The notes: generated by a model from the sequence alone, not told the origin. Positions 52,124 through 61,189 are shown, numbered from the stretch's first letter. The stretch is 64,000 nt of DNA from Paenibacillus rhizovicinus (GCF_010365285.1 NZ_CP048286.1:2556501-2620500), one strand, 5' to 3'. A program made the numbers and translations.

Positions 52124-52340
52124 TCGCGGGGGCTTTCGCAGACTGCTGCCGTTATCCGCCCTGCGCTTCCAGGCCTTCGCAAACCGCCGCCGTTTCCCGC
52201 CCTGCGCTTCTGAACTTACGCAAACCGCCGCCGCTACCGCCCTGCGCTCCCAGGCCTTCGCAAGCCGCCGCCGTTTCCCGCCCTGCGCTCCCGGGCCTTA
52301 ACAAGCCGCCGCCGTTTCCCGCCCTGCGCTATCGAGCCTT
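52124..52340. repeat. 41-bp tandem array, five copies
   Basis: CCGCC(C)TGCGCT occurs at 52156, 52197, 52237, 52278 and 52319, each preceded by GCCGCCGTTTCC-like sequence and followed by a CCAGGCCTTCGCAA-like end. The unit is unlike that at 18876 although the length is the same. Confidence 0.88.
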
Positions 52341-52347
52341 CGCCGCG

Positions 52348-53757
52348 TCAGATTTTCGCCGCGACCTCAATTCCGCCAAGCGTATACCAGCCGTCCGACT
52401 GCCGGCCTTCCACGGCCAATTGCACGGCCGGGACGACGGCGTCCGTCCCCAGAATGGCCAGCTCCAACTGATAACGGCCGGGCAGCAGATCCGCCGGCAG
52501 CGCAACAGCCCCGTCGTACAGCGTGTCGCCAGGCAGCCATTCCCGGATATCCGCATCGGTGCGCAGCACGGTACTGCCGCTGTCGTTCCGCAAGCGCAGA
52601 GCAAGCGGGTACCTGCGATAGCACGGCGCTACCCCGAGATTCTCCCACCAGGTCGTAATATCCAGTTCGCCGCCCGGTTCGACGGACTCCGGATACGTGA
52701 TTTTGCGCAGCGCGTAACGATAGCCCATCTTGTTCAGCCACCGCCGGACATTCGGCTCCCACTCTTGCGGAATCGGCGAAGACTTGGCGTTGAACGTCGA
52801 GATATGCCACTTGAGCGACTGGTCGATGATATAGTCGATATCCCAGCCTCTGTCGTACCAGTCCTGGACGACCCAGCATACCTCGAAGGAAACGGGGGCC
52901 TTCTTCCACGCATCCTGCACGCCGGTCAAGGTAATCAACTGCGGATAACAATCCGTCATATGCGACCAGTCGAGCGGAATATCCCAATACTCGTTCGCGC
53001 TGTCCGCGCGCCAGCCGACGATGTCCTTCAGATTGCTCCAATAGCCGCCCATATCGCCGAGACAATCGGCTCGCCAGCCGACGGCGGCGCGGGACAAGCC
53101 GTAACGGTTCGTCCGGTCGTCCGTGAGCAGCATGAGCAGCGGCGTCTCGCGGAAGCTGTCGATATAACAATCCATCAGCGCTTCCCGGGTCGGCTGCGTC
53201 AGCAGCTCGGAGCCTTCGCCTTCTCCCCATGAACCGATGATCGCCATATCGACCGACTCCAGTCCCGGATGAAGGTCGTACCGCTCGCCCAATGCCCGGA
53301 TGAAGCCGCCGAAGCAGCTCACATAACGGGGATCTTCAGGATCCACCCGCCAGCGCGGCTGGATGGGATTGCCCGACACGTCCGGCAGCCGCCGATACCA
53401 GTCCGGGACATCCGACAGCTCGCACTCCCCGTACGGCGCGACGCGGAGCATCAGCGTCTGCTTCCGCTCTTGCGCCGTGCGCAGCGCGCGGTCGATCAGC
53501 TCCCAGTCGTACTGCCCCTGCTCCGGCTCCAGAAACCGCCAGTAGATGCGATAATAGGCGATGCTCGTCATCGGATGATCCTTGTTCGCCAACGATCCTT
53601 CGAATGGCTGATAGTCGATCGGAAATCCTTCCGTCCATTTGTTGCCCGCATTAAGCTGATCGCCGTTGAAGCGCTGGAAGGTCGTGAAGCCGATTCCCGG
53701 ATTGACCAGCACGTCGTCAATGACGCCCGGCCGGACTACGAACCGCTTTCGGACCAT
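52348..53757 (-). CDS. DUF4832-type glycoside hydrolase-like protein
   Basis: A 469-residue cytoplasmic protein. It opens with VLVNPGIGFTTFQRF, and a TIM-barrel region (about 20-350) includes YYRIYWRFLEPEQGQYDWELID, as in the GH42/agarase-type barrels, with GSWGEGEGSE as a candidate for a catalytic acid. The C-terminal beta domain (about 360-469, ITYPESVEPGGELDITTWWEN) matches the DUF4832 group. A very strong ribosome binding site (AAAGGAGG) precedes the ATG, inside the end of the upstream DUF4091 gene, with a 22-bp overlap. The activity is not known. It is probably a partner of the DUF4091 protein in degradation of one glycan. Confidence 0.82.
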   Translation of the reverse strand: MVRKRFVVRPGVIDDVLVNPGIGFTTFQRFNGDQLNAGNKWTEGFPIDYQPFEGSLANKDHPMTSIAYYRIYWRFLEPEQGQYDWELIDRALRTAQERKQTLMLRVAPYGECELSDVPDWYRRLPDVSGNPIQPRWRVDPEDPRYVSCFGGFIRALGERYDLHPGLESVDMAIIGSWGEGEGSELLTQPTREALMDCYIDSFRETPLLMLLTDDRTNRYGLSRAAVGWRADCLGDMGGYWSNLKDIVGWRADSANEYWDIPLDWSHMTDCYPQLITLTGVQDAWKKAPVSFEVCWVVQDWYDRGWDIDYIIDQSLKWHISTFNAKSSPIPQEWEPNVRRWLNKMGYRYALRKITYPESVEPGGELDITTWWENLGVAPCYRRYPLALRLRNDSGSTVLRTDADIREWLPGDTLYDGAVALPADLLPGRYQLELAILGTDAVVPAVQLAVEGRQSDGWYTLGGIEVAAKI

Positions 53758-55634
53758 GCGTGAACCTCCTTTGTCTGCGCAACGCCGACAGACGAAGACT
53801 CGGACGCAGACTCAGACTCGGAAGCGGCTGAGGTCGTCGCAGGAAACAAGCCGGAACCGCCCAGATACGTCAGCACATCCCGATGAATGCATTCGATCAG
53901 CCGCGGCGATTTGCCATGCGACGCTTCAGGCGAGCAAGCCTGCTCGACCAGCCCTCCGGCGGAGAAATCCCATATGCGGGGCGGCGTATCGACGAAATCC
54001 GGCGTCTTCTTCCACCAGCCATTGTCGCCTTCGAAGCCGTAATGCCCGTTCACGATATCCCTGACCTTGCGGTTGAACATCGTCCGGGTTTCGTAATCGT
54101 AGCCGTTCGTGCTCATCATCACGTCGGCCAGCTGCATCGCATTGCGGAGAAACTTCAGCCGGATCGACGGCAGGGGACCCTCGATTCCAAAACGGCTGCC
54201 CGGATACATAATGATTTCATCCGCGTTCGGCGCCTTCAAGTAATCGCTTGTGCCATGGCCGAAGGCGTTCCATACGCAGAAGCCGTCCGCGCCCGTCATG
54301 AACGTCTGCATCGGCCACGAGAACAAGGTCATGAAGTTGCTGGACAGCTTGCGGATGACGCCGCCGTAGAGCCAGACGACGTTGCCTTTGTGCTTCATCG
54401 CCTCGATGCTGTCCGGGAACCAGCTGAACATGCCTGCGTTGACGACCCACAGATCGCACATGTCGGCATACTTGTTATGATAATGATTGCCGTAATGGTT
54501 GCTCTCGTCCGTCCGGAACAGGAACGGAACGGACGTCGAATCATACGTATCCTTGATGATGTCGTAGTACTGTTCGAAAGGCTCCTCGTCATGCTCGTAC
54601 CAGATTTCGTCCAGCGTGAACGGATAGAAGCGGTACTGCTTCTTATGATTGAGGAAAAGCTCGAGCTTGGTGCGCGTCCAGCCCTTCTCTTCGAAATGCC
54701 GGATGAATTCCGCCATGATTCTGCGCACTTCGGTGCGGAAGCCCTTCTTCCCCCACTTCTCGAACCGCGCAGGCCAATTGACATGAAACGGCAAATACAA
54801 ATATTCGATCGGATAAGCGCCTCTTCTCGAATCCGCGAAGGCCGTCCCGTCCAGATAAGGGCCGAAATGGCGGTCGAACAGCTCCCACGATTTCACCCGA
54901 ATGTTCTTGCCCTCCCCCTCCAGCTCCGGAGCGAAGGAAGGGATGACAATACCCGAATGCTTGTAGCCTAAATTGTGATATAACGAGCGATGCTCGCGGG
55001 CCATGGCGACCACCTGCCGCTCCACGTCGAAGAAGCTGCCGTCCTCGTACCGGTTCGGATTGGCCGACAGATGCGGGAAGACCGGAGAGATCGAGTCGGC
55101 GTAGGCGTTCAAATCGGCCGTCATCAGACTTTGATCCGGAACCGTAACGGCGTGTACCACCAGCCGGAGCACGAACTCCTTCTCGTCCGCATTCGCCCGA
55201 ACGCGGACGACGCCCTCGTACGTGCCGGCCGCCGCATCCCGAGGCACGAACCAGTCGACCCATAACGCGCCGACTTGCTGCCCGGGCAAGTAATCGGCAT
55301 GCTGCGGAATACGGAACGGATAGCCCGAATTTAACGGAATGAGGCAATCCGGGATCGCCTGGCCTTCGGTTTCATGAAACCATTCGACGAACGCCTCCGC
55401 GTCCTTGGCGGACAGCCGGCCCGGTCCCCGCAAGTCGTCGAACGAAATATCGGCCGAATCGACCGGCTCGCCCGCGGCGTTCACGATCACTTGAAAAGAC
55501 ACATGCTGATTCCTGGCCGTATGCAGCACGAGCTCCCGATCGAACTTCTCGAACTCGTGCCCGTACTCCCGCTCGACGAACTGCCCGGTGACGCCATCGA
55601 CTCGCGCGTAGTCCTTAATCAGATAGATATCCAT
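53736..55634 (-). CDS. DUF4091-type glycoside hydrolase-like protein
   Basis: A 632-residue cytoplasmic protein. The N-terminal beta domain (about 1-190) has ARNQHVSFQVIVNAAG, a barrel follows with candidate acidic residues in FRTDESNHYGNHYHN, and the C-terminal DUF4091 segment (about 440-540) has GIEGPLPSIRLKFLRNAMQLADV. It is the second DUF4091 member in the window and only distantly similar to that at 27729. The tail is Ser/Glu-rich and carries the ribosome binding site of the next gene. It follows a small unknown gene after 11 bp and belongs to the importer operon. Confidence 0.84.
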   Translation of the reverse strand: MDIYLIKDYARVDGVTGQFVEREYGHEFEKFDRELVLHTARNQHVSFQVIVNAAGEPVDSADISFDDLRGPGRLSAKDAEAFVEWFHETEGQAIPDCLIPLNSGYPFRIPQHADYLPGQQVGALWVDWFVPRDAAAGTYEGVVRVRANADEKEFVLRLVVHAVTVPDQSLMTADLNAYADSISPVFPHLSANPNRYEDGSFFDVERQVVAMAREHRSLYHNLGYKHSGIVIPSFAPELEGEGKNIRVKSWELFDRHFGPYLDGTAFADSRRGAYPIEYLYLPFHVNWPARFEKWGKKGFRTEVRRIMAEFIRHFEEKGWTRTKLELFLNHKKQYRFYPFTLDEIWYEHDEEPFEQYYDIIKDTYDSTSVPFLFRTDESNHYGNHYHNKYADMCDLWVVNAGMFSWFPDSIEAMKHKGNVVWLYGGVIRKLSSNFMTLFSWPMQTFMTGADGFCVWNAFGHGTSDYLKAPNADEIIMYPGSRFGIEGPLPSIRLKFLRNAMQLADVMMSTNGYDYETRTMFNRKVRDIVNGHYGFEGDNGWWKKTPDFVDTPPRIWDFSAGGLVEQACSPEASHGKSPRLIECIHRDVLTYLGGSGLFPATTSAASESESASESSSVGVAQTKEVHAWSESGS

Positions 55635-55645
55635 ATCCCGTCTCC

Positions 55646-56092
55646 TTACAGATCCTCGATTTGTTCCATGCCTTGCAGCAATTCAAGAATGCCGACAATT
55701 TCGTCGTCGCTGTTACGCACCGGATAGTAGCGGGAGATACGGCTTGCGTTCCGCTTCTTGACTTGCGGCCGGCCGCTCTCCATCACGCTCAGCATCTCCG
55801 GGCTCGCCGCCGTCCGCGTCCATTCTTCCAGCGGCAGCGATTTGCCCGCGACGACCGGAATGGCAACCTGCCGATTGGCAGGATGAAGCTGCCAGAGCAC
55901 GGCGCACAGATTAAGCTTCGGATTAATGTTCTCCAAGCGGGTCAAGTCGTTCTTCACGTCCGTGAAACGCGCAAAATCATAGTCGGTATGGCCGTGCCGG
56001 TCCAGCAGCACTTCTTCGAACCGATCGCCGTCCAGGTACATCAGACCGATGCGGACTACGCTGTCGATATCCAGTTCCAGGTAAGTAGACAT
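55646..56092 (-). CDS. Small PAS/Cache-like protein of unknown function
   Basis: I do not recognise this 148-residue protein. It has no signal peptide or membrane segment. The pattern RISRYYPVRNSDDEIVGILELLQ at the end is like the last strands of a PAS or Cache sensor fold, while the first half (MSTYLELDIDSVVRIGLMYL) looks like another strand-rich part. The ATG at 56092 has AAAGGG upstream; a GTG at 56182 and ATG at 56167 would add up to 30 residues of low conservation type. It lies between the binding-protein gene and the DUF4091 gene. A cytoplasmic sensor or modulator of the sugar enzymes is possible; no DNA-binding or enzyme motif is seen. Confidence 0.7.
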   Translation of the reverse strand: MSTYLELDIDSVVRIGLMYLDGDRFEEVLLDRHGHTDYDFARFTDVKNDLTRLENINPKLNLCAVLWQLHPANRQVAIPVVAGKSLPLEEWTRTAASPEMLSVMESGRPQVKKRNASRISRYYPVRNSDDEIVGILELLQGMEQIEDL

Positions 56093-56185
56093 GCCATCGT
56101 CACCCTTTGTATCGTAATCGAGAGCGCGGCGATTGCCGCCGCGCCCTCCTTGCGGAACTTCAGTCATCGCATCCCGTTCCACGCG

Positions 56186-57811
56186 TTATTTCCAAGTGCC
56201 CGTCGCGCCGACCGCCTCGATCTGCTTGTTGACGTCGTCGATAATCGCTTGCCCGCCGTTCTTCAGGAAGTCGGCTTTAATCGTATCGAAATACGAGAGC
56301 GGCTCCTGGCCGAGGATGATTTTCGTCTCCCCGTCCATGACCTTGTCGTACAAGGCGCCCATCTTCTCGTTGAAGACGTCCGAATGGATGCTGCTGAACG
56401 GATCGATGTAGACGTAGTTCGGCTTGTTCCACTCCTCGATGACCGCCTTGGCATAGGCCGCCTCCTTCGGATTCTTCAACCCTTTGTCCAGCTCGAGCGC
56501 TTCGTCGGAAGGCGCCCATTCCTGAACCGTGAAGAACGTGCTCGGACGCGCCGCCACCTTCGCATCGTTGTCGCCGCTGAGATCCGCCACGCCGTTGGCG
56601 TACGTGTAGCCTTTGTCCACGCCGCCCTGCTTCCAATCGTAATTCTCGTTCTGCGGATTGCGCTGGTCGAACGGCGTGAATGTCATGAATTGATTCACCA
56701 TGGTGAGAATACGATCGATCTTGTCCGGATCGTTCGCCAGCTTGGAGGAGAGCGTCTTCATCGTGTAATACCCGGACATCCCCGGCTGGCCTTGCGAGCC
56801 GTCCGGCGCTTTGAACGGCGGAATCGGGACGACTTCGGCATCAGGGGCGTTCTCGCTGAGCAGATTCCACATGCTGCCGGTGCCCGGAATGCCTTCATAG
56901 TAGATGCCGGCTTTGCCGCTCCAGAAAACCTGCCGCGCGTCGGTATATTCCATGACCGGCCAGTCCTTGGGAACCGTGCCTGCGGCGTATGCATCCTGCA
57001 TGAACTTCAGGCGGTCCAGATTCGCATCGTCGGAAATGATGCCCGGGATGAGCTGGCCCTGTTCGTTCTTGTGGTACCAGGCGCCGATATCGTAATACAC
57101 GCCCATCCGGTTGTTCCAGTCAATCCCTTTGCTCGTCGAGAATCCGTACGTATCCGCCTTGCCGTTGCCGTCCGGATCTTTCTCCGTGAACGCTTTGGAC
57201 ACTTGGAGCAGCTCGTCGTAATTGCTCGGCATCGGCAGGCCGAGTTTATCGAGCCAGTCTTTGCGAATGACCGCGGAGTTCATATATTTGACATGAAAAT
57301 ATTGCGGAATGCCGTAAATCTTGCCGTCGACGGATACGGAGTCCCAGATGGATTTCGGGATTTGCTGCAGTTGGGGATATTTGTCGATGTAATCATTAAG
57401 CGGCAGGAATGCGCCTTGCTTCGCCCATTTGATGAAATTGGAATCTACGCCCTCGAGACCGAGGATATCCGGCTGCGAACCGGAAGCCATCAATACGGCG
57501 ATTTTCTGCTGGGCCTGATCCATCGGCACGAATTCCGGTTTGTAATCGATGTTGAATTTCTCGTCGATCGCTTTCACGCCGGGACTGTCGCTTGGCAGCA
57601 CCTTGCCCCACAAGCCTTCGAACGCGGTAATCTTGAGCTTCTTGGCCAGCGGATCCGCGGCGGTGTCAGCCGTCTTAGCGCTGACGTTCGTCGAACCGTC
57701 CGTACTGCTCGCGCCGCCGTTATCGTTGTTCTTCGAAGAGCAGGCAGCCGAGAACAGCATGACGAAGGCCACGCATGCGGCAGCCTGCACTCTAATCCAG
57801 TTCTTGTTCAA
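56186..57811 (-). CDS. LplA-type extracellular sugar-binding lipoprotein
   Basis: A 541-residue solute-binding lipoprotein, about the same size as the one at 23022 and clearly related to it (LGLEGVDSNFIKWAKQGAFL, IYGIPQYFHVKYMNS). The signal peptide ends in the lipobox LFSAAC (Cys24 from this start) followed by a Asn/Gly/Ser-rich linker. The start TTG at 57811 is preferred since GGTGGGG lies six bases upstream; a GTG four codons earlier has no site. It is preceded by its two permease genes and followed by the small PAS-like gene. Confidence 0.9.
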   Translation of the reverse strand: MNKNWIRVQAAACVAFVMLFSAACSSKNNDNGGASSTDGSTNVSAKTADTAADPLAKKLKITAFEGLWGKVLPSDSPGVKAIDEKFNIDYKPEFVPMDQAQQKIAVLMASGSQPDILGLEGVDSNFIKWAKQGAFLPLNDYIDKYPQLQQIPKSIWDSVSVDGKIYGIPQYFHVKYMNSAVIRKDWLDKLGLPMPSNYDELLQVSKAFTEKDPDGNGKADTYGFSTSKGIDWNNRMGVYYDIGAWYHKNEQGQLIPGIISDDANLDRLKFMQDAYAAGTVPKDWPVMEYTDARQVFWSGKAGIYYEGIPGTGSMWNLLSENAPDAEVVPIPPFKAPDGSQGQPGMSGYYTMKTLSSKLANDPDKIDRILTMVNQFMTFTPFDQRNPQNENYDWKQGGVDKGYTYANGVADLSGDNDAKVAARPSTFFTVQEWAPSDEALELDKGLKNPKEAAYAKAVIEEWNKPNYVYIDPFSSIHSDVFNEKMGALYDKVMDGETKIILGQEPLSYFDTIKADFLKNGGQAIIDDVNKQIEAVGATGTWK

Positions 57812-57922
57812 TCCAATCCCCACCTTATCGCGTAATCTCGTAACCGGGTAACGAAGTTCGATGGTGTCGATACGGGTTGACGGTAACTTTAGGAAGGCAG
57901 GCTTAGGCTGGCAAGCCCGAAG

Positions 57923-58810
57923 CTACCCTTTGACGGCGCCGAGCATCACCCCTTTGGCGAAATGCTTTTGCAAGAAGGGATAGACGAACAGGATCGGAAC
58001 GGTCGCCACGAGAATCGCCGCCATGCCGATCGTTTCGGGCGGAGGCAGATGCTGGTCGCGTACTTGCTGGGCCATCAAGGTCGGCTTCAGGGAAGAGGCC
58101 GTATCGCTGAGCACGACAATTTGCCGCAAAATGACCTGAATCGTCCACTTGTCCGGGTTGTTCAAATACAAGATGGCATCGAAGAACGTATTCCAATGGC
58201 CAACGGCGCAGAAGAGGCCGAACGCCGCCAGTACCGGCTTGGACAACGGAAGGATGATGTGCGTATACACCTTCATCTCGCTGGCGCCGTCAATGATCGC
58301 CGCTTCGGTCAGTTCGTTCGGAATGCCCATGAAGAACTGCCGCATGATGAGCAAATTGAATGCGCTGATCGCGCCGGGCAGGATGAGCGCCCAGCTGGTG
58401 TCGATCAGGCCGGTCGCTTTCACGACCAGGTACGTTGGGATCATCCCTCCGCTGAAGAGGAAGGTCAGGAGGACCATGAAATTGATATATTTGCGGCCCG
58501 GCACTTGTCTGGACAGCCCGTATGCCATGGTCGAGGTCATCGCAAGATCGATCACAGTGCCGATCACCGTAATCCACACCGTATTGCCGATCGATTGCAT
58601 GAACTGTTTCGAGCTGAAGATGTACCGGTACGAATCGAGCACCCATGTCTTCGGCCATAGCAGCAGGTCCGTATTCATGTACTCGCGGTAGGAAGTGAAT
58701 GACACGACAAGCATGTAAAAGAACGGGAATATCATGAGTGCGGCGATGACAAACAGCAAGGCAACGTTGAGCCGATCGACTACGAGCTCCCCGCGCGTTC
58801 GAAAATGCAT
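57923..58810 (-). CDS. YtcP-type sugar ABC transporter permease
   Basis: A 295-residue six-helix permease, the same length as that at 24778. The EAA loop reads ELTEAAIIDGASEMKVYTHIILP, and the C terminus FLQKHFAKGVMLGAVKG is nearly identical to the other copy, so the two systems are related by duplication. GGGAAGGGAG precedes the ATG. It forms the membrane channel with the LplB-type protein encoded just upstream. Confidence 0.95.
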   Translation of the reverse strand: MHFRTRGELVVDRLNVALLFVIAALMIFPFFYMLVVSFTSYREYMNTDLLLWPKTWVLDSYRYIFSSKQFMQSIGNTVWITVIGTVIDLAMTSTMAYGLSRQVPGRKYINFMVLLTFLFSGGMIPTYLVVKATGLIDTSWALILPGAISAFNLLIMRQFFMGIPNELTEAAIIDGASEMKVYTHIILPLSKPVLAAFGLFCAVGHWNTFFDAILYLNNPDKWTIQVILRQIVVLSDTASSLKPTLMAQQVRDQHLPPPETIGMAAILVATVPILFVYPFLQKHFAKGVMLGAVKG

Positions 58811-58831
58811 CTCCCTTCCCCCTTTGCCGTT

Positions 58832-59794
58832 TTAGAAGGCGCCTTCTTCTCCGAATTTCTTGGTCAGCTTGTTCGCGCCGAGGATGAGGATGAGGCCGAT
58901 CAAGCTTTTGAACAGGCCGAACGCTGCCGAGAAGCTGAAATCGGCGTTCAGGATCCCTTTGACATACACGTAGTAATCGAGCGTCGTGCCGACGTCCTTC
59001 GTCAGTGCGTTGATCATCAGCATGATCTGTTCGATTCCCGTATCCAGCACATGTCCGAGTTGAAGGATCAGCAGCAGGGCAATCGTGCCGCGCAGCGCGG
59101 GCAGCGTAACATGCCACATGAGCCGCATCCGGCTTGCTCCGTCCACGACGCCCGCTTCGTAGAGTTCGTTGTTGATGCCGGACAAAGCGGCGAGGAAAAT
59201 GATCGTCCCCCATCCGGTTTCCTTCCAGATGCCTTCGAGCAGCAGCAGGGGCATGAACCAGCCCGGGCTCGTCAGCAAATTCGATTGCGGCAGATGGAGC
59301 AGCCCGAGCATGGAATTGACGATCCCCTTCTCGCTCAGGAAGGTATTCACCAGTCCGATGACGACGATCCAGGAGACGAAGTGAGGCAGGTAGACGATCG
59401 ATTGGATCGTTCGTTTGTACGCGTGGTTCCGCAGTTCGTTCAGCATAAGCGCGAGCGCAATGCCGACCGGGAAGGCGAATAACAGCTGGAGCAAGCTTAA
59501 GTACAGCGTGTTGAACAGAATTTGCACGATGTCCGGATCGTCGAAGATTTCCTTGAAATGGGCGAACCCGACCCAATCGCTGTGCCAGATGCCCGTGAAC
59601 GCGCTGTAGTCCTGAAAGGCGATCATGATGCCGACCATCGGGACGTACTTGTAAATGACGAAATACGCAATGCCCGGCAGCAGCAGCAAGTAGATGAAAC
59701 GCATATGCCACATTCTCGACAGCAGGGACTTCGACGGCCGCTTCAAGCTCACGGGGACGCTGCGGCTAACCGTTTCCTCGATAACAGAAGACAA
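58832..59794 (-). CDS. LplB-type sugar ABC transporter permease
   Basis: A 320-residue permease with six helices (first FIYLLLLPGIAYFVIYKYVPM). The EAA loop reads LYEAGVVDGASRMRLMWHVTLP; the second position of the EAA motif is Gly in this copy. The C terminus NKLTKKFGEEGAF is typical for the family. The start is TTG at 59794 with GGAGGAG seven bases upstream. It is the first gene of the importer operon, and a 33-bp repeat array lies just upstream. Confidence 0.94.
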   Translation of the reverse strand: MSSVIEETVSRSVPVSLKRPSKSLLSRMWHMRFIYLLLLPGIAYFVIYKYVPMVGIMIAFQDYSAFTGIWHSDWVGFAHFKEIFDDPDIVQILFNTLYLSLLQLLFAFPVGIALALMLNELRNHAYKRTIQSIVYLPHFVSWIVVIGLVNTFLSEKGIVNSMLGLLHLPQSNLLTSPGWFMPLLLLEGIWKETGWGTIIFLAALSGINNELYEAGVVDGASRMRLMWHVTLPALRGTIALLLILQLGHVLDTGIEQIMLMINALTKDVGTTLDYYVYVKGILNADFSFSAAFGLFKSLIGLILILGANKLTKKFGEEGAF

Positions 59795-59931
59795 TATTTT
59801 CTCCTCCTCTCCCGAATGTGAAGATATGGTGAGCGTTATTGTTAATTCGAGTATACTGGCCGGAATGAAACGGGAATACGGGAGCGAGATGACTTTACTG
59901 CTTGACTATGATTACTTCTGTCGCGGGTGTA

Positions 59932-60211
59932 GTGAAGTTCGGAGCGTAAGTTGAACATCGGAGCGGAGTGAAGTTCGGAACGCTTGAACATCGGAGCGGA
60001 GTGAAGTTCGGAACGCTTGAACAGCGGAGCGGAGTGAAGTTCGAGGCGCTTGAACAGCGGAGCGGAGTGAAGTTCGAGGCGCTTGAACAGCGGAGCGGAG
60101 TGAAGTTCGGAACGCTTGAACAGCGGAGCGGAGTGAAGTTCGAGGCGCTTGAACATCGGAGCGGAGTGAAGTTCGGAACGCTTGAACATCACAGCGGAGT
60201 GAAGTTCGAGG
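59932..60211. repeat. 33-bp tandem array, eight copies and a part
   Basis: GTGAAGTTCG starts at 59932, 59968, 60001, 60034, 60067, 60100, 60133, 60166 and 60199; the first spacing is 36 and the rest are exactly 33 bp. Two unit types alternate (GGAACGCTTGA and AGGCGCTTGA). The minus-strand frame (59842-60360) reads it as an 11-residue repeat without stops, but lacks a ribosome binding site and any other protein-like feature. Confidence 0.92.
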
Positions 60212-60283
60212 GATCGTGAAAATACAGTGGACGTACATTCAAGTGCGAGGGCAAGTCCGGCATCAAGTAAAATGCATGTAAGC

Positions 60284-60308
60284 AAAAAAGCCAGCCACGA
60301 CTGGCTGA
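60284..60308 (-). terminator. Orphan terminator on the minus strand
   Basis: On the minus strand AGCCAG-N6-CTGGCT is followed by six T. It would end a transcript coming from the YesN-type gene 1.5 kb upstream, across the repeat block. Confidence 0.7.
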
Positions 60309-60534
60309 CTGGTGCTGGGTGCTGGGTGCTTGGTGCTTGGCGCTTGGCGTTTGGCTCCACCCCTCCGACCCTTTGCCCCCGGTTCTTGGCGCTGGGCTCG
60401 GCCCCTCCGACCCTCTGACCCCGGCGCTTGGCTCGGCCCCTCCGACCCTCCGCCCCCTCTGACCCCGGCTCTTGGCGCTGGGCGCTTGGCTCGGCCCCTC
60501 CGACCTCCGCCTCTCCGACCCACCGCCCCTCCCT

Positions 60535-60747
60535 CTCCGACTCCGGGCTAGCGGTTAACGAACTCTACACTGCTTATATGCGAGAAAATGGCATCCTCAC
60601 GAATCTAAAGAATCCTATGAGCGTTATTTCACGGAAAACAAGTCAAATCGACGGTATCAGGAGCATTTATCCAAAATAACGCTTCCGAGGTTCGTTACAA
60701 TCTCAATCCGCTGCTTTTGGCTCGAATAAGGTTGCTAGGATTCGTTA
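60535..60747. repeat. Nested palindromic element, copy 2
   Basis: It has TAACGAAC at 60556, ACGAATC ending at 60605, GGTTCGTTA at 60689 and GATTCGTTA at 60739, so two forward half-sites and two reverse half-sites as in copy 1, with 50 bp between the reverse pair. It is identical, except for one base near 60699, to copy 3, which lies exactly 442 bp downstream. Confidence 0.9.
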
Positions 60748-60763
60748 CGCTAGCTCCGGTCGA

Positions 60764-60952
60764 GGTTCTTGGTTCTTGGTTCTTGGTTCTTGGTTCTTGG
60801 TTCTTGGTTCTTGGTTCTTGGTTCTTGGTTCTTGGTTCTTGGTTCTTGGTTCTTGGTTCTTGGTTCTTGGTTCTTGGTTCTTGGTTCTTGGTTCTTGGTT
60901 CTTGGTTCTTGGTTCTTGGTTCTTGGTTCTTGGTTCTTGGTTCTTGGTTCTT
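60764..60952. repeat. Perfect heptamer array (GGTTCTT) x 27
   Basis: 189 bases are 27 uninterrupted copies of GGTTCTT, followed by GGTGCTT, GGCGCTT and a change to a C-rich end. All three plus-strand frames are open and give a V-L-G-S-W-F-L repeat, so reading frames here do not show a gene. Confidence 0.95.
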
Positions 60953-60976
60953 GGTGCTTGGCGCTTGGCTCCGCCC

Positions 60977-61189
60977 CTCCGACTCCGGGCTAGCGGTTAA
61001 CGAACTCTACACTGCTTATATGCGAGAAAATGGCATCCTCACGAATCTAAAGAATCCTATGAGCGTTATTTCACGGAAAACAAGTCAAATCGACGGTATC
61101 AGGAGCATTTATCCAAAATAACGCTTCCGAGGTTCGTTACATTCTCAATCCGCTGCTTTTGGCTCGAATAAGGTTGCTAGGATTCGTTA
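60977..61189. repeat. Nested palindromic element, copy 3
   Basis: A direct duplicate of copy 2 at a distance of 442 bp with one mismatch. It includes the same short frame (VNELYTAYMRENG and onwards), kept only because the copies are recent. Confidence 0.9.

Noticed and set aside
55661..57835. 724-codon plus-strand frame over the binding-protein gene
   Set aside because: Arg/Val-rich complement of the lipoprotein gene; no ribosome binding site and no family signature.
59842..60360. 172-codon minus-strand frame with 11-residue repeats
   Set aside because: It is the translation of the 33-bp array; no ribosome binding site, and the ends differ in character from the repeats.
60535..61189. Insertion sequence for the repeated palindromic element
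   Set aside because: No transposase frame, and no clear target duplications could be made out, so it is listed only as a repeat.
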